DNA from: UBA4416 sp964543545
GTDB taxonomy: Bacteria > Bacteroidota > Bacteroidia > B-17B0 > Aurantibacillaceae
NCBI GenBank assembly: GCA_964543545.1
Contig: CAZIYT010000001.1
Span: forward strand, 1 to 64,000
Length of the DNA stretch: 64,000 bases
Reading direction: 5' to 3'
Shown: one piece after another, positions 42,927-51,702 of the stretch
How positions within the stretch are numbered: the first letter of the stretch is position 1
How the letters are laid out: each line of letters starts with the position of its first letter
Position numbers and translations under genes: made by a program
Notes under the pieces: model-generated
Seen by the model: the letters and a program-made list of their open reading frames with translations, nothing else
Databases searched by the model: none
Told to the model about the DNA's origin: nothing

Positions 42927-44147
42927 ATGAACCTGGGTTCCTACTTAAATATCGCCTCCGTAAGCTGCCTGTGTTTCCTGGCAATGGTAGCTCTTTCTAA
43001 AAAGAGCACAACGCCGGCAGGCTACCGGTTTCTTGCTATACTTTTTGTGTTACTCGCTTTTAATGCTGTAGATGAAGTTCTTGACAAAGACGGGTGTTAC
43101 CTTAAGCATCCTTATTTAACCGTTGTTTTTCAACCGGGGCTGTATTGCTTCGGCCCCATTATTTATCTTGCCGTTGTTCATTTAACGTCCATAAGGAAAA
43201 AAGTATCCGGAACCATCATTTTCCATTTTATCCCTTACCTGCTCGTTGTTGGCTTATTCCTCATCTCCTACTCCCAGGAACACAGCTCCGCTGTCTCTGT
43301 AAGGGAAGAGGAGGAGCCTGATAACAAAACACTGGATATGATTCTTCTATCTGCGTTTTTTATCCAAATGTCCTGCTACCTCTATGTGTCAAACAAGCAG
43401 CTAAAAAAACACATCAAAACCCTGCCGCTGTTTGTGTCGAGCATCCATGGCAATGATTACCACTGGTTACGCAAAACCATTATCGGCATTACACTGTTGT
43501 CTACCGTTTCGCTTGCAGAAGTGCTCTTTGGCCAGGCTCAACTCTCTGTTTATTTTTCCGGTTGCTACCTCATGGGCTTCTATTATGTAGGCATTCAGAT
43601 TGTCAAACAAAAGGAAGTATTTCCTTTTTCCAAAGAACAAACCGAAAGTGTTCTTGAGCTCATTGATGAGGAAAACGCCCTGTCCGAGCATCCCGGTACA
43701 GAAACATCTGAAATGACCTTCCCGGTTGAAATGACTGAGCAGGATCCGGAACAGGAAAGTAAAACATCGGAGCATAAGAAAGCGGTTATCCACCCGGAAA
43801 AAATAGAGGTTTATAAACTCCGCTTATTAGAGCTGATGGAGAACGAAAAGCCTTACCTGGACAGTGAAATGACCTTACCCAAACTCGGAAAGATGCTGGA
43901 CTTAAATACTTACCAAACTTCTTACCTTATTAATACCGGTTTTCATGAGAACTTTTTCACCTTTATAAACCGCTACCGGATAGCGGAATGTAAACACATG
44001 CTGACCTCTAAAAAGTGGGATCATCTCAGTGTTTTAGCTATCGCCTTCGAAGCGGGCTTCAATTCTAAAACGGCCTTCAATACTGCCTTCAAAAAAAGCA
44101 CAGGCCTTTCTCCCAAAGAATTCAGGGCGCAAAAGCCGCAATCCTAA
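42927..44147 (+). CDS. Membrane-bound AraC family transcription regulator
   Basis: A 406-residue protein with about seven hydrophobic helices in the first 235 residues (e.g. YLNIASVSCLCFLAMVAL, FLAILFVLLAF, GTIIFHFIPYLLVVGLFLI, LLSAFFIQMSCYLYV) and an AraC DNA-binding domain at about 295-403. The latter has two HTH segments: LPKLGKMLDLNTYQTSYLIN and LSVLAIAFEAGFNSKTAFNTAFKKSTGLSPKEFR, read in parts. Such 7TM-AraC fusions are frequent in Bacteroidota and are thought to sense an unknown membrane signal. It precedes the barrel-hydrolase pair at 44276-46060. Confidence 0.87.
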   Translation: MNLGSYLNIASVSCLCFLAMVALSKKSTTPAGYRFLAILFVLLAFNAVDEVLDKDGCYLKHPYLTVVFQPGLYCFGPIIYLAVVHLTSIRKKVSGTIIFHFIPYLLVVGLFLISYSQEHSSAVSVREEEEPDNKTLDMILLSAFFIQMSCYLYVSNKQLKKHIKTLPLFVSSIHGNDYHWLRKTIIGITLLSTVSLAEVLFGQAQLSVYFSGCYLMGFYYVGIQIVKQKEVFPFSKEQTESVLELIDEENALSEHPGTETSEMTFPVEMTEQDPEQESKTSEHKKAVIHPEKIEVYKLRLLELMENEKPYLDSEMTLPKLGKMLDLNTYQTSYLINTGFHENFFTFINRYRIAECKHMLTSKKWDHLSVLAIAFEAGFNSKTAFNTAFKKSTGLSPKEFRAQKPQS

Positions 44148-44244
44148 ACAGGAATAAGGTTCGGCTTTATCAAAACGCTGACTACCAGCTGCTTATTTTT
44201 TCCGAACGCTGATCTATCGGAACGCTTTCGCCTTCCGGCCGGAA

Positions 44245-44252
44245 TACTTTTG
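44245..44252 (+). promoter_or_regulatory. Putative -7 box for the barrel-hydrolase pair
   Basis: TACTTTTG is a perfect TAnnTTTG match, 23 bp before the ATG at 44276. No clear -33 TTG is present, which would fit a regulator-dependent promoter. Confidence 0.45.
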
Positions 44253-44275
44253 CGACATCATTTTTAAAATTCATT

Positions 44276-44938
44276 ATGAGAAAAAACGTTCATGTCGCTT
44301 TTTTAAGCCTGCTTTTTACCGTTTCAGCCTGTTACTCCCAAAGTAAATTTGAACTGGGCATACGGATCATTCCCCAGGCTACGACCTTCCGCTATAGCTC
44401 GGGAATTCCCGAACTAAGCCCGGCTTTAGACTACCTTAAGCTAAGCCCCTATTACTTTAGAGTACGCTCCTCGCAGGGAATCGGGGTCGTTTATAATCCC
44501 GTACAGCGCTTACGGCTGGGTGCTGATTTGCTCTATTCCTTACAGGGAGGCGGATACAAAGAGCGAAAAACAAACGTAAGCTACCTGAACATACCGCTTT
44601 GGCTGGGCTTTAATTCAAGGGCCAAAAGAAAGCTCATCTTCACCATACAGTCCGGAATCCAGTTTTCATGTTTGCTCCGGGCAAAAAATAAGTTCGAAGA
44701 CGGCACATCAACAGACATCAGCCACTATCTGAGCCGCTTTACCTGGGGTGTGCCTTTTTCCATGGGCCTTAAATTCAAAGTATATCAAACGTATTTTATG
44801 ACCGCGCAGCTGTATGTCTACACCGATTTTTCCCCGATCGCCAAAACCAATGCCAGCTTCGGTGTCTACAACTATGTCTATCCGGGAGTCAGGATATGCA
44901 TCGACCGAAATTTTTCAAACTTTAAAAAGAAAAACTAA
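44276..44938 (+). CDS. Outer-membrane beta-barrel protein (PorT-like size)
   Basis: A 220-residue exported protein (signal to about residue 21, ACYSQS). The mature part is eight or so amphipathic strands (FELGIRIIPQATTF, LRLGADLLYSLQGGGY, LNIPLWLGFNS, LIFTIQSGIQFS, GVPFSMGLKFKVY, YVYPGVRICIDRNFS), the pattern of small OMP_b-brl barrels. It is 3 bp upstream of the serine hydrolase gene, so the pair is co-transcribed. Function unknown. Confidence 0.8.
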   Translation: MRKNVHVAFLSLLFTVSACYSQSKFELGIRIIPQATTFRYSSGIPELSPALDYLKLSPYYFRVRSSQGIGVVYNPVQRLRLGADLLYSLQGGGYKERKTNVSYLNIPLWLGFNSRAKRKLIFTIQSGIQFSCLLRAKNKFEDGTSTDISHYLSRFTWGVPFSMGLKFKVYQTYFMTAQLYVYTDFSPIAKTNASFGVYNYVYPGVRICIDRNFSNFKKKN

Positions 44939-44941
44939 ATT

Positions 44942-46060
44942 ATGAGATCTTCACTACACAAAACAGCTTCCCTCCTCCTGTTCATTTCTCTCTTATTTGC
45001 CGGGTCGTGCAAACGCAAGGTTCCTAAGCCCGTTACTCTGCAGGAAGCAGTGGACAATATCGTAAACCCTTATGTTGTATTGGGCGCAGATGTAGGAATT
45101 ATTGTGGGAATTATAAAAGACGGGGAAAAGATCATCTATAGTTACGGTGAAACAGAACCGGGAAGCCGGGAAAAAATTTCTGCGCAATCCGTCCTGGAAA
45201 TTGCCTCCCTCACAAAAACCTATACAGCCCTGGCTTTGGCCGATATGCACCTGAAAGGAGAGTTGAACCTGGATGATCCCATCGAACAGTATTTGCCGGG
45301 CTCCGTGAATGTTCCTTCCTATAACGGAACAAAGATCACCCTGAAGCACCTGGCAAATCACACTTCCGGACTTCCGGCATTTCCGGACAACATGAATAAG
45401 GACGCTTACAACCCTTATAAAGGCTATACAGAGCAGGACATGTACGATTTCCTAAATAACTATGCCCTAGCACGGGAACCGGGAAGCGAGGAGAAATACT
45501 CCAATACGGGCTATGGCATCCTTGGACAAATTTTGAGCCTGAAGGACAATTCCGATTACGAAACGATGATCACAAACCGTGTTTTGAAGCCCCTGGGGAT
45601 GACTCATACCAGCGTTTCTTTTACGCCCGACCAGCTGAACCATTTGGTACATGGGCACAACGGCAATAAAACAGTAGAGTCCTGGTCGCAATATCAGCAA
45701 AATGTAATGCAGGGTGGCGGCTCACTGATTTCGAGCATGGATGATCAGCTTTTATTTCTTGAAGCAAATTTAGGTCTGAAGCCTACTCCTCTTTACCAGG
45801 CGATGTTACTCACACATACGTGCACCTTCAACCATACCGGCACATTCAGCAGGGGTAATGCGTTAGGATGGACGAACTACACCCTGGAGGGTCGCGACAT
45901 TGTATGGAAAAACGGGGGCAATGGCGGATACTCCAGCTTTATGGGATTCGACCCCTCTGCCAAAACAGGAGTTGTTATTTTAGTCAACTCTTCTTTGAAC
46001 CCGGAAGTATTTGCCACGGTTTCGGGCTTTGAGATCCTGAAAGCTTTACATAAGTTCTGA
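44942..46060 (+). CDS. Serine hydrolase of the beta-lactamase class C family, lipoprotein
   Basis: A 372-residue lipoprotein (lipobox AGSC, Cys23). The class C/DD-peptidase-like active site is visible: Ser89-x-x-Lys92 in ASLTKTY, Tyr186-Ser-Asn188 in KYSNTGYG, and a C-terminal KNGGNGGYSSF where the third motif (usually HxG or KTG) lies. LANHTSGLP is the conserved strand after motif one. Such enzymes act as esterases, D-amino-acid peptidases or lactamases; nothing here shows beta-lactam resistance. It is co-transcribed with the barrel gene before it. Confidence 0.88.
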   Translation: MRSSLHKTASLLLFISLLFAGSCKRKVPKPVTLQEAVDNIVNPYVVLGADVGIIVGIIKDGEKIIYSYGETEPGSREKISAQSVLEIASLTKTYTALALADMHLKGELNLDDPIEQYLPGSVNVPSYNGTKITLKHLANHTSGLPAFPDNMNKDAYNPYKGYTEQDMYDFLNNYALAREPGSEEKYSNTGYGILGQILSLKDNSDYETMITNRVLKPLGMTHTSVSFTPDQLNHLVHGHNGNKTVESWSQYQQNVMQGGGSLISSMDDQLLFLEANLGLKPTPLYQAMLLTHTCTFNHTGTFSRGNALGWTNYTLEGRDIVWKNGGNGGYSSFMGFDPSAKTGVVILVNSSLNPEVFATVSGFEILKALHKF

Positions 46061-46092
46061 CTGCGGTGATTCAACTCCTGCCTGCGATGCAT

Positions 46093-46125
46093 AAAAGCCT
46101 TAACAGAAGTGTTGAGGCTTTTTTG
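46093..46125 (+). terminator. Intrinsic terminator after the serine hydrolase
   Basis: AAGCCT ... AGGCTT stem with inner AACA/TGTT pairing, then T6GT5. It lies 33 bp after the stop at 46060. A near-copy is at 47840-47870. Confidence 0.85.
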
Positions 46126-46178
46126 TTTTTCATTAACCCCTGGACAGGATTGCAAATCCTGTGAAACGGGTATCCTTG

Positions 46179-47735
46179 TCATTTTAATATATAATCGTCA
46201 TACTTTCCTTCTTTCTCCCATTTATCTTTCGGGGAATAACGTAAATTACCATATATATAGCCTTTCCTGACCCTTTTTTCGTTTGTAGTGTACTCGATCG
46301 GATTTGCATCAAACAGAATAGCCTCATAGTTTACTTCGGTGGTTTTCAGTCCGTATTTATTCCCTTTTTTATATCCCCGGAAACCATTTGACGTTAAAGG
46401 AAGATAGTGAATAGCGTCCCAGCTCTCCTCCGCAATCTTTACTGATGTCTCATCGCAGGTAATCCGATGAAACCCATCTGCTTTTTGAGCGTACGTTTCT
46501 GTATTATAAGAGCGGGAACCATCCCTGTCAGGCGATGCACTAAATGTAATACGGCTATCCTTGTTTTTCAGACTCTTCCTGGCCAGGGCTTTGATCGTAT
46601 TCTCCAGGCCAAATATACCTGGGCTATAGTTTTTCGTATACATCGTGCCGCCCGTTGTATCCAATTTGGTACAATAAAGCAAGCTATTAAAATAGCCGGT
46701 GTTCAGGTATTGAATATTCATAAACTCAAACGCTGTTTTCAAATTACCCTCGTCATCTGAAATCGCCCACCATCCGTTCTTTTTTACCCAAAGATAGCGC
46801 CCGTCCAAAAAATAAATGTCATCATATTCCAATGGAATCTTCATCTCTTTATTACTATTCATCATTCCCATCTTATTATCGGCCTTTACCAGTATGTAGT
46901 TGTTAAAAGACTCCAGGACCTCATACTGCAAGAGATTCCTGGGATGGATCACATCATTAACCAGCATTCCCTTACCTTCTTTTGTCCGGAGGTATACTTC
47001 ATTACTTTTCAAAACGATGATGTCTTCATATACATCGCTCTTTTCCCCGGTAGTTAAATCATACGCGTTTTTCATCCCATTCTTCTTACATACGGCATAA
47101 TGATCCGTCACTGCAATATCCCCACCTCCTTCACGGCACAATTCACAAGGCCAGCTCTCACGCATTTCACAATCGTATTCTACCGGAATCACAAAACGCT
47201 TCTGATCCAGCGAATACAGGCCTATTTTGCTGTTCATTTTCACCGTTACAAATTCCTGGTCAGCATTTCGTTTATATGTCAGAAATGTCCCGGTTTCTCC
47301 CTGCTGATCGAAACATCGTTTACCGCATCCGGAAAGGTTTTTACTCCAATTGCGTTTATATTTCAGAAGTTCCTTTCCCGAGACAGTAACAACACCGATG
47401 CTGTCTCCGGCATAGAAAAGAAAATAATGGCTCCTGCCAAAAAGCTCCCACTCCAGATCATCGTAGATAAATGGAACAATGACTTTGCCCGATGTGTCAA
47501 TAACCCCGGACAGATGCCTGCCGCTTTTTTTTTGAATTTTATGTACCACCGCATGGCCTTCTTTAAACGGATCGCATTCATAAAACAGGTCGGGATCATG
47601 TGTCAAATTCACATTTGGATGAAATCTTTTCGCTTTACCGTCATAAAAGCCTTCTATCTTCTCCTGTGACAAAAGAAGCCTGCTTAAGGCAAGAAAAATG
47701 ATGCATGTCCTGAAACGTGTTATGGTATATTTCAT
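46179..47735 (-). CDS. Exported WG-repeat protein
   Basis: A 518-residue exported protein (signal peptide ending LLLSQE). It carries several WG/KWG-type repeats of about 40-50 residues, e.g. SGVIDTSGKVIVPFIYDDLEW, IGLYSLDQKRFVIPVEYDC, and MGMMNSNKEMKIPLEYDDIYF (each read in parts). These repeats form a beta-propeller-like surface used in binding. No catalytic residues are seen. The ATG at 47735 is preferred over 47783 because it starts the signal peptide. It is flanked on both sides by near-identical terminators. Confidence 0.82.
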   Translation of the reverse strand: MKYTITRFRTCIIFLALSRLLLSQEKIEGFYDGKAKRFHPNVNLTHDPDLFYECDPFKEGHAVVHKIQKKSGRHLSGVIDTSGKVIVPFIYDDLEWELFGRSHYFLFYAGDSIGVVTVSGKELLKYKRNWSKNLSGCGKRCFDQQGETGTFLTYKRNADQEFVTVKMNSKIGLYSLDQKRFVIPVEYDCEMRESWPCELCREGGGDIAVTDHYAVCKKNGMKNAYDLTTGEKSDVYEDIIVLKSNEVYLRTKEGKGMLVNDVIHPRNLLQYEVLESFNNYILVKADNKMGMMNSNKEMKIPLEYDDIYFLDGRYLWVKKNGWWAISDDEGNLKTAFEFMNIQYLNTGYFNSLLYCTKLDTTGGTMYTKNYSPGIFGLENTIKALARKSLKNKDSRITFSASPDRDGSRSYNTETYAQKADGFHRITCDETSVKIAEESWDAIHYLPLTSNGFRGYKKGNKYGLKTTEVNYEAILFDANPIEYTTNEKRVRKGYIYGNLRYSPKDKWEKEGKYDDYILK

Positions 47736-47839
47736 AGTTCGGGGTTTATACACTGATGGTTTTTGATGCAAAAATCGGTTCAATTTTAGTCATAATAATA
47801 CACAAAAACCAAGCAATAACATGTTAAAACTACAGAAAG

Positions 47840-47870
47840 AAGCCTTAGCAGAATGTTGAGGCTTTTTTGT
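47840..47870 (+). terminator. Terminator-like hairpin, near-copy of 46093-46125
   Basis: AAGCCTTAGCA-GAA-TGTTGAGGCTT followed by T6GT5 matches the 46093-46125 hairpin at nearly every base. No plus-strand gene ends just upstream, so its presence here is odd. Confidence 0.65.
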
Positions 47871-47925
47871 TTTTAAGATCTCCTGCTTTTCGCTAACTTT
47901 AGTCGGTTGGATAATAACAGCGACA

Positions 47926-48384
47926 GTGAAAGAAAGCCAGGAAGCCTATCCCAAAGTTTATCTATACCGCAGGGTTGTTAAGGCAAAGCTGTACATCGAT
48001 CAGAACTATATGAAGAACATCGACGTGCATAATATTTCCGACGAGGCCTATTTTTCGAAGTTTCATTTCATCCGCTTGTTTAAGCAAAGCTATGGCCGCA
48101 CGCCGCATCAATACTTAACTTTCGTCAGGATCGAAAAAGCAAAAGAGCTGCTGAAAGACAATACCCCCGTTTCCGACGTATGCTTCTCTTTGGGATTTAA
48201 AAGCTTAAGCTCCTTTAGCGGATTGTTTAAGAAGCTGGTTGGACTCACTCCTTCAGACTTCATGGCACAGCACCAGAAACGGAAAATGGAACAAGCAAAA
48301 GCTCCCCTGAGATTCGTTCCTGCTTGTTTTGTCTCCAATCATGGCTGGGCAGAAAATAGCAATTTTGAAGAAACGGCGGATTAA
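47926..48384 (+). CDS. AraC family transcription regulator (short form)
   Basis: A 152-residue regulator, essentially just the AraC DNA-binding domain (about residues 15-115): IDVHNISDEAYFSKFHFIRLFKQSYGRTPHQYL and VSDVCFSLGFKSLSSFSGLFKKLVGLTPSDF form the two HTH units (read in parts). There is no ligand-binding domain. The start is GTG at 47926. It leads into the VOC and DUF1569 genes, which it may control. Confidence 0.88.
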   Translation: MKESQEAYPKVYLYRRVVKAKLYIDQNYMKNIDVHNISDEAYFSKFHFIRLFKQSYGRTPHQYLTFVRIEKAKELLKDNTPVSDVCFSLGFKSLSSFSGLFKKLVGLTPSDFMAQHQKRKMEQAKAPLRFVPACFVSNHGWAENSNFEETAD

Positions 48385-48429
48385 TGTATTTCGTTGCTTT
48401 GCAGTATCAATCTTCTAAACCAAAAAACG

Positions 48430-48858
48430 ATGATCACCAGACTTTCACACACCTCTATCTTTGTGCTTAACCAGGATAGTGCTTACGACTTCTACACCAA
48501 CAAGCTTGGCTTTAAGGTTGTGGATGACCTTCCCATGGGCAAGGATGCCCGCTGGCTGACGGTTTCAGCGCCTGAACAACCTGACCTCGAAATTACCCTG
48601 TTTCCCATTATCGTTGGGAAAATGTACCCGGCAGACACTGCCAAAACACTCATCGAGCTCGTAAAGACGGGGAAATTCGGCGTGGGCGTTTTTGAATGCA
48701 CCGATATTTACGCCACCTACGAAGAGCTCAAAGCAAAAGGTGTGGAGTTTACCAAGGCGCCCACCCAGGAGTTTTACGGCATAGAGGCGCAATTCAAGGA
48801 TGACTCGGGCAACTGGTTCTCGCTGCAACCCAAAAGTAATTTCACCGAAAAAAAGTAA
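48430..48858 (+). CDS. VOC family protein
   Basis: A 142-residue glyoxalase-fold protein: LSHTSIFVLNQDSAYDFYTNKLGFKVV (first module, read in parts), GVGVFECTDIYATYEELKAKGVEF and IEAQFKDDSGNWFSL (second). His6 and Glu in the last strand could bind a metal. The upstream frame from 48394 adds no family sequence, so the ATG at 48430 is used. It precedes DUF1569 by 4 bp and follows the short AraC gene. Confidence 0.9.
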   Translation: MITRLSHTSIFVLNQDSAYDFYTNKLGFKVVDDLPMGKDARWLTVSAPEQPDLEITLFPIIVGKMYPADTAKTLIELVKTGKFGVGVFECTDIYATYEELKAKGVEFTKAPTQEFYGIEAQFKDDSGNWFSLQPKSNFTEKK

Positions 48859-48862
48859 GCGC

Positions 48863-49315
48863 ATGAAATCGATATTTGAAGAAACCAACAGGCTGGAACT
48901 GATTGGGCGGATCGATGCGGTCCAAAAAAACAGCCCTTCGCAATGGGGAAAGATGACGGTGATCCAGATGGTGAAACACTACATCGTATGGGAAGAGTGG
49001 ATCCAGGGAGTACACCGGCCAAAATACAGGCAGGAATTCCTGGGTTATATTTTCGGCAAAATGGCTTTACGGAATATGATCAAAGATGACGGCCCGTTTA
49101 AGCGTAATCTTCCGACCTCGAAGCCTTTCCAGGTAAGGGAGCAAGGCGGTAATCTGGAAGATGAAAAGAAGAACTGGATCAGGCTGGTAAATTCTTATGA
49201 GCACTATTCGAACCCGGGATTCATTCATGATTTTTTCGGAAAAATGACCCGCGAGCAAATCGGGATCCTGGCCTACAAGCATTCGGATCACCACTTACGG
49301 CAGTTTGGGTGTTGA
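48863..49315 (+). CDS. DUF1569 family protein
   Basis: A 150-residue protein with the DinB-like DUF1569 pattern: RLELIGRIDAVQKNSPSQWGKMTVIQMVKHY (read in parts; WGKMTVxQMxxH), and the C-terminal KMTREQIGILAYKHSDHHLRQFG with His residues at KHSDHH that could bind metal. Function is unknown; related four-helix proteins act on thiols in some bacteria. The frame is open upstream from 48800, but the ATG at 48863 is 4 bp after the VOC stop and is the natural start. Confidence 0.9.
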   Translation: MKSIFEETNRLELIGRIDAVQKNSPSQWGKMTVIQMVKHYIVWEEWIQGVHRPKYRQEFLGYIFGKMALRNMIKDDGPFKRNLPTSKPFQVREQGGNLEDEKKNWIRLVNSYEHYSNPGFIHDFFGKMTREQIGILAYKHSDHHLRQFGC

Positions 49316-49398
49316 TGACCTACAACATAGAGCCCCGTAAAAAATTATCCCATGCGCTTTACTTATGATACCTGTTATTTTCGTTCCTTTATCCTGAA

Positions 49399-50259
49399 AT
49401 GCCAAAACAAATTCATAAGATTCCACTCCACAAACAGGATGCAAGATCTATCGGGGGCCTGGACGTATGGCATCTCACGCGCGCAGAAAGCTTAAGCTAT
49501 TCAAGCAGCTTCAGCGCACACCGCGACGATTACTATATCCTGATGATTGTGATAAAAGGAAGCGGAATCCTGCGCTGCGATATGGAAACAATTCACATCA
49601 AAGCAAAAAGCATTATCCTGATCAAGCCCTATCAGGTACACTCCGGGGGAGAGATCAGTGAGGATGCCGAAGCCTATTTCATTAGCATTGCTCCTTTTGT
49701 CATGCCTCCGCTTTGTAATGACCTCTTCCTGAATTTATCCGTTCCGCAGCAATTTTTAAAACTACCGGCAACGAGCACAGGCCCTATTCTCGCCACAGCC
49801 AACCTGCTTTACGAAGCCTTTACCGGGGAGCATGCCTACAAGCCCATGATTACGAACAACCTTTTTAATGTCCTGATCATGCGCGTAGCAGGCTTATTTT
49901 CCGATTCTGAAAAAAAGGAGGGTCCTGTAAAAAACCGTGCTTACCTGATCGCACGACAATTCAAACAACTGGTTTCCGATCATTCTTTCCTGAATACACC
50001 GGCGTTCTTTGCCGGGAAATTAAATATCACGACCTCCCATTTGAATGATTGTGTGAAAAGCATGACCGGCTTATCCGTCACTCATTTTCTCCAGGAGGCG
50101 ATGCTCCTCGAAGCCAAAAGGAATTTGTACTATACAAACGACGATGTCAAAAAGATTGCTTACACGCTTGGATTTGAGGACCACGCTTACTTTTCGAGGT
50201 TATTCAAGAAGCTGACAAAGGAAACACCCCTGGCATTCCGGAAAAAATTCCGCGAATAG
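49399..50259 (+). CDS. AraC family regulator with cupin sensor domain
   Basis: A 286-residue regulator. Residues about 20-130 form a cupin-like sensor (HRDDYYILMIVIKGSGILRCD, then IKPYQVHSGGEIS). Residues about 185-284 are the AraC domain (FAGKLNITTSHLNDCVKSMTGLSVTHFLQ and VKKIAYTLGFEDHAYFSRLFKKLTKETPLAFR, read in parts). The gene starts 83 bp after DUF1569 and ends 73 bp before the flavoprotein gene, so it probably controls that gene. Confidence 0.9.
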   Translation: MPKQIHKIPLHKQDARSIGGLDVWHLTRAESLSYSSSFSAHRDDYYILMIVIKGSGILRCDMETIHIKAKSIILIKPYQVHSGGEISEDAEAYFISIAPFVMPPLCNDLFLNLSVPQQFLKLPATSTGPILATANLLYEAFTGEHAYKPMITNNLFNVLIMRVAGLFSDSEKKEGPVKNRAYLIARQFKQLVSDHSFLNTPAFFAGKLNITTSHLNDCVKSMTGLSVTHFLQEAMLLEAKRNLYYTNDDVKKIAYTLGFEDHAYFSRLFKKLTKETPLAFRKKFRE

Positions 50260-50332
50260 TCCAATAGCTCCCTTTTTTGGTCTGATGCTGCCGGCTTTTT
50301 TTGACGGTAATTTGCATCAAAAAAACAAGCCT

Positions 50333-51061
50333 ATGCCAAAAGTACCAAAGTGGGCAGCCGATGCGATGGAGAGTCTTTTTAGCGGTATGTTCCGCAAGAT
50401 GACCGTTTCCGAGATCGTGTATTTAAATCCCTGCATAAAGAAGATCACGTTTAAAGGCGATCTTAAAAGCGTCAGATTTAAAACAGGACAAGCTATTATT
50501 ATCCGCGTGGACGATACCAATGTCCGGAATTACACGCCCTCTTTGTGGAGCAGCGCCGACGGGATCTGCGAGGTGATTTTTCACCTGCACGGGAACGGTC
50601 CGGGGAGCACCTACATCGAAAGGCTGGCCCTGAATGATGAGCTAAACATAGGGCTGCCACGGGGATTTGATTTTTATAAAAAAGACCATCGTTATCATTT
50701 CTTCTTTGGGGATGAGACAACGGTCGGCTTCTTCAAAAGCTTAAAACAGGCGGTTGAAGAAAACAACCAGAATTATATCGGCGTTCTGGAATTTAACGAT
50801 GCCACTCTCCGCTCAGAAACCAACCTGGAATGCCTGCTCGATATTGTTCCCGGTTCAGGCAGGCATAAAGCGGAGGAGGCTATTCTGTTTTTAGAAAATC
50901 TGGATGAAAGGGTCTGGCAACTCTGGAAAGACGGTATGTTTTATGTCATGGGCAATGGCCGGTCGATCCAGAATTTCAGAAAAACCCTCAAAGAAAAAGG
51001 GATCAGCAGTAAGCAGATTATTACCCAGCCTTATTGGGTGGAAGAAAAAACAGGATTGTAA
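50333..51061 (+). CDS. Siderophore-interacting-type FAD-binding oxidoreductase
   Basis: A 242-residue protein resembling the SIP/FAD-binding-9 family, NAD(P)H-dependent ferric-siderophore reductases. Residues 1-100 form the FAD domain with the RxYTPS-like motif VRNYTPSLW and the FHLHGNGPGSTYIERL segment that contacts FAD phosphates. Residues about 115-242 form the NAD(P) half (YHFFFGDETTVGFFKSL ... MFYVMGNGRSIQNFRKTL). The ATG at 50333 is preferred over 50285. The natural electron acceptor is not known; a neighbour gene for siderophore uptake is absent. Confidence 0.85.
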   Translation: MPKVPKWAADAMESLFSGMFRKMTVSEIVYLNPCIKKITFKGDLKSVRFKTGQAIIIRVDDTNVRNYTPSLWSSADGICEVIFHLHGNGPGSTYIERLALNDELNIGLPRGFDFYKKDHRYHFFFGDETTVGFFKSLKQAVEENNQNYIGVLEFNDATLRSETNLECLLDIVPGSGRHKAEEAILFLENLDERVWQLWKDGMFYVMGNGRSIQNFRKTLKEKGISSKQIITQPYWVEEKTGL

Positions 51062-51236
51062 AAAACATGGCGCTTGCATAATCCGGTTGAGTAGATCACC
51101 TGTAGAATCCCCTACCCAGCATAAGCAAAAACAACCCCATATCTCATTCTGTTAAAATGCAGGTTCCGCTCCTGGCATGGCTTTCAGGTCCGGCACGGTT
51201 TTACGCGCCATCCGGATAGATCAAACACCGGAAATC

Positions 51237-51662
51237 ATGAAAACACGTTTTATCCTTCTCATCGCCATAGGCCTGCTGGTACAAACAGCATCGGCAACGG
51301 CCATCCCTTATACAGAACCCGACAAGCCGAACCCTACAGAAAGCACCTGGACAAAATCCGAAAAAGGGGTCTGGCAGGGAGGTTACAAGCTCTGGTATAA
51401 ATTCGACAAGAAAAACAACCGGGTAAAATTCTCACACAACAAGCGCCGCTGGAATACCGCTTCCAACGCTGCCTGGCAGGACAAGCAGGGCCGCTGGCTT
51501 TTTATTTACAATGGCAGGCTCATGAGCAACAACGACGGCACCACCTGGGTGGAAGTAAGCGACCGGGCATGGCAGGACCTCAATGGCAACTGGTATCGCC
51601 TGAACCAAAACTGGGAGCTGGAAGAAACAGCCGCACAGGAAAGTATCGCAACTTCCCATTAA
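51237..51662 (+). CDS. Secreted Trp-rich repeat protein of unknown function
   Basis: A 141-residue exported protein (signal peptide ending ASATA). The mature chain has 12 or so Trp residues in an irregular repeat: KGVWQGGYKLWYKFD, AAWQDKQGRWLFIYNG, TTWVEVSDRAWQDLNGNWYRLN. The shared unit is AWQDxxGxW, spaced about 37 residues apart. Trp-rich, polar beta sequence of this kind suggests binding to sugars or peptides. The upstream in-frame ATG at 51177 is rejected because 51237 starts the signal peptide. Confidence 0.75.
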   Translation: MKTRFILLIAIGLLVQTASATAIPYTEPDKPNPTESTWTKSEKGVWQGGYKLWYKFDKKNNRVKFSHNKRRWNTASNAAWQDKQGRWLFIYNGRLMSNNDGTTWVEVSDRAWQDLNGNWYRLNQNWELEETAAQESIATSH

Positions 51663-51702
51663 AATTGCAAACCATTTCGTAACTTGAGAATCGTTTAATC
51701 AG

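Noticed and set aside
44942..46060. Antibiotic-resistance beta-lactamase
   Set aside because: The class C-like fold is shared by many esterases and peptidases; the third motif is KNGGNGG rather than KTG, so resistance is not supported.
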